Shown here piece after piece: positions 52,901-58,900 of a DNA stretch of 64,000 nt. The translations under genes and the position numbers were made by a program. The first letter of the stretch is position 1, and every line of letters starts with the position of its first letter. The stretch lies in contig CM034531.1 of NCBI GenBank assembly GCA_020002185.1, forward strand, positions 82,107,360 to 82,171,359. The letters run 5' to 3'. The notes below the pieces were generated by a model, which was not told where the DNA came from, made no database searches, and saw only the letters and a list, made by a program, of their open reading frames with translations. This stretch comes from Paraescarpia echinospica (lineage: Eukaryota; Annelida; Polychaeta; Sabellida; Siboglinidae).

Positions 52901-55900
52901 TTTGTCACACTGCATGCGTGAACATACAACCGCTCAATAATGATTTTGTCACTGGGCGAACTTGGGTTTCTACTTTGCCCTTGTTCTGACGTTCATGATA
53001 AATAGGAGTTTTTCATGATGTTATGCAAATATCATCACTGCATAATAATAAAGGGTCTTTTTGCCAACAAAATGATAGCTCAATCATATTTCTGCGATAA
53101 GTATTAGGGAAGTTGTGATTTTTTAAAAGCACCCCTACAAATAGCTCCAAACTGTGTACACTCTAGAAGGTTACTGTTGGTCACCTGTAGGGTTAATGAC
53201 GGCGTACATATGATACAAACTAGAAGGTACACTCTAGAAGGTTACTGTTGGTCACCTGTAGGGTTAATGACGGCGTACATATGATACAAACTAGAAGGTA
53301 CATTCTAGAAGGTTACTGTTGGTCACCTGTAGGGTTAATGACGGCGTACATATGATACAAACTAGAAGGTACACTCTAGAAGGTTACTGTTGGTCACCTG
53401 TAGGGTTAATGACGGCGTACATATGATACAAACTAGAAGGTACACTCTAGAAGGTTACTGTTGGTCACCTGTAGGGTTAATGACGGCGTACATATGATAC
53501 AAACTAGAAGGTACACTCTAGAAGGTTACTGTTGGTCACCTGTAGGGTTAATGACGGCGTACATATGATACAAACTAGAAGGTACACTCTAGAAGGTTAC
53601 TGTTGGTCACCTGTAGGGTTAATGACGGCGTACATATGATACAAACAGAGAATCATCCACCTGCATCTCGATGTGTCGTGGGTTGTCGATGTACTTCTCT
53701 ATCAGCATCCGATCGTCTCCAAAGCTTGACCTTGCCTCATCCTTTGACAGTTGGAGTCCCTTCCTGTTTAGTGAGATGGTTCACACATGAGTCTCAATAC
53801 TAGCGCTGCCATCAGTCCAAGTTGATGAGTCATCATGATGCCCACATTATCATCAACTCTACTCTCTACAACTTCACCAAGGTATTTTAGTATAATCTGA
53901 ATAATCATGTTTTATGACATTTCAAAGTTACATAATTCTATAATTGTAAATGTAGCATTTGACAAAAAATCATGTTTTGGCAATGTGGAAGTGCAACACA
54001 CTGGAAATAAAAATCATAAGATATTCTGCACAAAATTATCAACGGATTGTTGTTTTGTGCAATATCTTGGGAGCAATCTATGAAAAATATGTTGACAAAT
54101 GTAGCATTTACAATGGCATCATTTAATTATAAAAGATATTAATATTTATTGTTTCAGAGTGCAGAAATTTATATCTAAACGTAAGTTGTTTACACCAAAC
54201 AATCCATTCTTGGACTAATGTAAATAGTGCAAAAGGTCAAGGCAAATAAAATATTGGCTTTAAGGCAAATTAAAAAATAATCCTATCTACCTGCCGGTAG
54301 ATAGGATTATTTTTAATTTGTGCAAACAGTTCAATTTCATCAAATGGGTCTTACCGAGTAAAATATATATTGAACTTTTTTAGCCAGACCCCCCGTTTCC
54401 ATGGTAACAAACAAAATGGCCGCAATTTTGAGCAAATATTGGCAAATTTGGAAATACTGCCATTTTTTATTGAATATAGTTATAATTCTTGCAAATCCAT
54501 GTTCTGTATAGATTCTATTGTGAAATGATCAGAACTTTTTTTGAAATGTTGTTTTTATTTTTAAAATAATTTTTTGGTAAAATACAAAAAAAAATCTCGT
54601 TTTTTGGCAACAAATATGGCTATATCTTTCAAACTATTCAAGATTTTAAAAAAGTGTTCATTGCACACAGTAGAATATGCTGAATGCAACACTGAACATT
54701 ATTTATATAGCATAATTATTCCAAGAGATATCCCGTTTCCAAATGCAGAAATTTGAAGAAAAATGTTTTTGAGAAAATGGCTGTCAAAGATTCCATAATG
54801 GATTTCATTACATGATATCGACGTGCTTGATTCATGATTAAAACTCATTTAGAGGTACGTAATTGTCATAGAAGTGAACTTTATTGATAGTATGCATACA
54901 AAGGTAGAATAATCTGGCAGAAAACCATTTTCAGTATTTTTGATCAAAAAACACCATTTCACCTGGGGTGTCTGGCCTTAAGGCAATTCTTCTAAATGGA
55001 AATGTGGCATTACAATTTATAAAACCATATGTGATGCGGCATGCCAAAACCAGGCTCATCAAGTTAAGTGGACAATGCCATATTATTACTACTGATTCAT
55101 AGAGAGGACATTTATAGTGTTAAAATGATACCAAGATGAACACTGTATCTTATTCGTACGTGAAGATATTTCATTTCAAGTGCACACATTCATGGAGTTA
55201 CAGTTCAGAGAAAATCAGCTTTTAAAAAAATTGACAACCTCCATCATAACCATAGCAACCATATATTTATAATGCTCCAATCTTCATGACATTGTGCACA
55301 CATTTAGAGAAGGTGTATATACAGAATGTGTAGAAGTATAAATAGCAAAGAGCAAAAACTAAAAATGTCACCATCACGAGCACACGTGGCTGAAAACACA
55401 AGGATCACGTTAGCAGTACCTTAGTGCTGTGTTACCTTAAATTTAAAAACAATTAGAGCATTTGCATTACACAATGAAACATATAAACACTACAAAATGA
55501 ATATGAGGCAGGAGATTAAGACAATTAAGGGATCATCTTGGAGATGATGATTGTGTCAGGTCCACTTATGTGACAGGTCGTCTGCCTGCGCGGGCTCAAC
55601 CCGGCCATTCCCGCACACCTTGATCACTGCCCCTTGCCTGCTTGGACAATGGCACAGCGTGCTAGCTGGTCCCATCTTACAGTGGCAGTGGCATCGCTTC
55701 TGTGGCACTTCCACAAAGTCAATGCTTGCTGCGCTTTGCTAGGGGCAGCAGTGACTCCGGTGAAGAGCTCTTCATTGTCACTGTCATCCACATCAGTTGG
55801 GGCGTCGACTGGCTCGGTGGCAGAGACCTCAGCAGTGGTGCATGGCTCCTCCCAGTCAGTATCAGATTCTATAATCATTGAATAAACAGTCGTCAGAGGC

Positions 55901-58900
55901 AGTACCTTTTAGATGTGATTATATAGAATTGCATGTCAATTGCATATGCCATGACTAATCACAAGGCTGAATGTCACAACAGAAAAAAAACAGGGCCCTA
56001 ATCTTAGCTTAGGTCCTAAGGCTAGGACTAGCCATGCCATATGAATTTGTTTATTAAACTCATGACATATAAATTAAGCTGACATTTAGTTAAGGTTTGA
56101 GTTCTGTTTAACTCTGAGTATGGGACTAAGTCTAAGATGTGTAAGGACCTACACCTATGGCTACAGTAATACTTTAATGCCGACTACATCTTTTATGATC
56201 ATTACGTTCACTGGGCGTATTCGCCAAGTATTTGTTATCTTTATTATACTGACTATATATGATATAAACCTAACAGACTGTAACTGACACTGACAGTCAC
56301 ACTGTCAACAAAGCACATCGACTTACCGGTATCTCCGTCATCAGAACTCGCTTCGGAATCGTCCAAAGCGAAATAATCGGTGAACACGGTAGCTAAATTG
56401 TTGTCGTCAAGGTTACTCCCTCGCGCACGATCCAGCTCGATAGCCTCTAATAAGCTTCTTTCGAAGACATTACGACGGAAGTTTACTTTGGAATGAACGG
56501 GACTTGCATACGAGTAAGCGAAATCATAAAGAATTGCCAGTGCAGCCGGGTTAAACTGGGGTTAAACTGGGGTTAAACTGGGGTTACGAGCTGACTGCGC
56601 ACTGACGGCCAATCAGCAAACGTTTTCAAGACCTCACTTAACCCATTTCATTCTGACAGCTAGTTAGCTGGCCACATTGCTCAGATCTGGACAAAATTAC
56701 CAATTTACAGTTGTGATAAATTATTTCAACGGGTGGGTCACATACACATTTTTTGCCAGGTTTTGGTTGAAGAAAAGTGTATAAACCCTTACATTTCTGG
56801 AATCAGAAGAGAATTGCCTACATGATGGTCTTAAAATTGTTTGTATAGAGTGAGCATAGAAGAAGTTATCTCAAGGTGAAGAAGAAGACTGAAAAGCAAT
56901 AATAATAAAAACAGATTGTACATCGACTTTGGACTTGTTTTACCTGTATACAACCATTCAGGATGGTCATACATCCAATGAGAGAAATCTGCCAAATTCA
57001 TTTCTTCAAACAGTGGTAAAAATTTCATGTAAATATCTTGTTTCAGTCGGAAGTTACACATTTCTGAATGAATGTTGTCGAGTATGTGAAAAGATATCTT
57101 TCCTGACAGGGATTCACCAACGCTTCAATTATAATATTTTTTCAGGCAACTGTTGAAGAAAAGTGTATAAACCCATACATTTCTGGAATCAGAAGAGAAT
57201 TGCCTACATGATGGTGTTGAAACTGTTTCTGTAGAGTGAACATGGAGGAAGTTATCTCACGGAGAAGAAGAATGAAAGAAATAAAATAAAAACAAAATGT
57301 GTACACAGACTTGGGGCTAGTTTTACCTATATATAGCCACTTAGACATATCATATATCCAGTGAGAGATACCTCCCAAATTAATTTCTTCAAAGTGGTAA
57401 AAATTTGATGTAAATGTCATATGTCAGTCCAAAGTTATAGTTTTTAGAATGGAAGTCGTCACGTACACAAAATTAGTAATTTCCTTACAGTAATTCACCA
57501 TTGCCATTGCCTTGGGCTTGGCATTGCAGTTTCCAATGAAAACGAATTACAACACAAGATATAATGTGCATAATAAAATTTAATGAAACAATAACCCTTC
57601 ACCGAACTAAGGTAATAATGTCCATGACACTGTTCATGACATCGGCGATGTCACAGTTCATATTGTTCACGTCACTGACTGCCAAGTGCCAACTCACAAG
57701 TTGAACAGGCTGTGGAAGTGCGTACAGACACACTCCAAGCTGTTGGCACTGGACACAACAGATTCGTCTGCGTCGTTTTCAGTCGAAATACTGCTCGTAC
57801 TACTGCCGATTTCACTGTCTTCCACGTCGATATCGCTTCCATCACTAACTGCACCATCATCCGCCATTTTTAAATGCCAAAAATCTCCAAAATATCGAAC
57901 TCGAACTTCACTCCAAACTTGCAGATAAACACACGGTTGAAAATTTGCAAATGGCTTCCAAACCGGTAGTGTGGTCATACTGCATCATGGGAAAAATGGT
58001 AAAAGCTTGCTACGATGCACACAGTTTCTATAAATACCCGATAAGGCCGTCACGTGCGTTGACTACGCCTGCAGGCGTATCCCGAATGAAAAGGTTAACT
58101 ACGCCCGTAGGCGTATCCCGAATGAAATGGGTTAACAAGTTAACAACAAAGGCAGTTCGTTGATGGATAAATTATGTTAATTGAGAGCTATTTCATTGGT
58201 TTAGAGTAAGAGGTTCCCACTCACTGGACGTCATAAGCTTTCGAGACATGTATAACATGCAGGGTTTCCCGTTTGTAAACAAGCGAAGACGGTCGATCAA
58301 AAATGCGCTAAAATGGCTTTGTTTTAGACTTGTCAGCCGAGAAGTTAATGGGGGTTGAATAAAATACTAAATAGTACTGCTTTAAAAAAATGTCTGCGTA
58401 TATATTCTGAATCTGTCGGTAACCCACTTTCGACATTTTGAGGGTATGCCGTCTAATTAAGCTCTGGTGCCGAACGGAGCATATCAGTTAAAAATACATA
58501 TTCAATTTCATTTTTCACCAGAAAATTAGTTGACTGACACTAATCTTACAGGATTTGAACTCACACATGACCAACTCCAAACTAAATCACCAGTAAGCTA
58601 CATTTGTAATACACAGACATGACTTACCTGGTCTCATCATCATTCCAAGCTATTCTTAGTCCTTTTCCGCCTCCGCCGGCTGATGCCTTAATCATGACTG
58701 GATAGCCTAGCAACATACAGCAACACATAGTGATGTATGATGTCATTGACTTGTTGATTGTGTGACAAACATGGCAATGATATCTACCTGAATGAGAGAG
58801 AATGCTCCATTCAAACACACAACCAGAAGGTCATAGAAAGTCCCATCCTCTGAGGTGTTAGCCCCGTCCTTTGAAGTCCTAGCCCCTATGAAGCCCTAGC

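Noticed and set aside
53603..53803. Plus-strand frame overlapping exon 5
   Set aside because: Shadow of the minus-strand exon and the adjacent minisatellite.
55985..56180. Possible MITE with GGGCCCTAATCTTAG-like ends
   Set aside because: The inverted match between ends is too imperfect to call without further copies.
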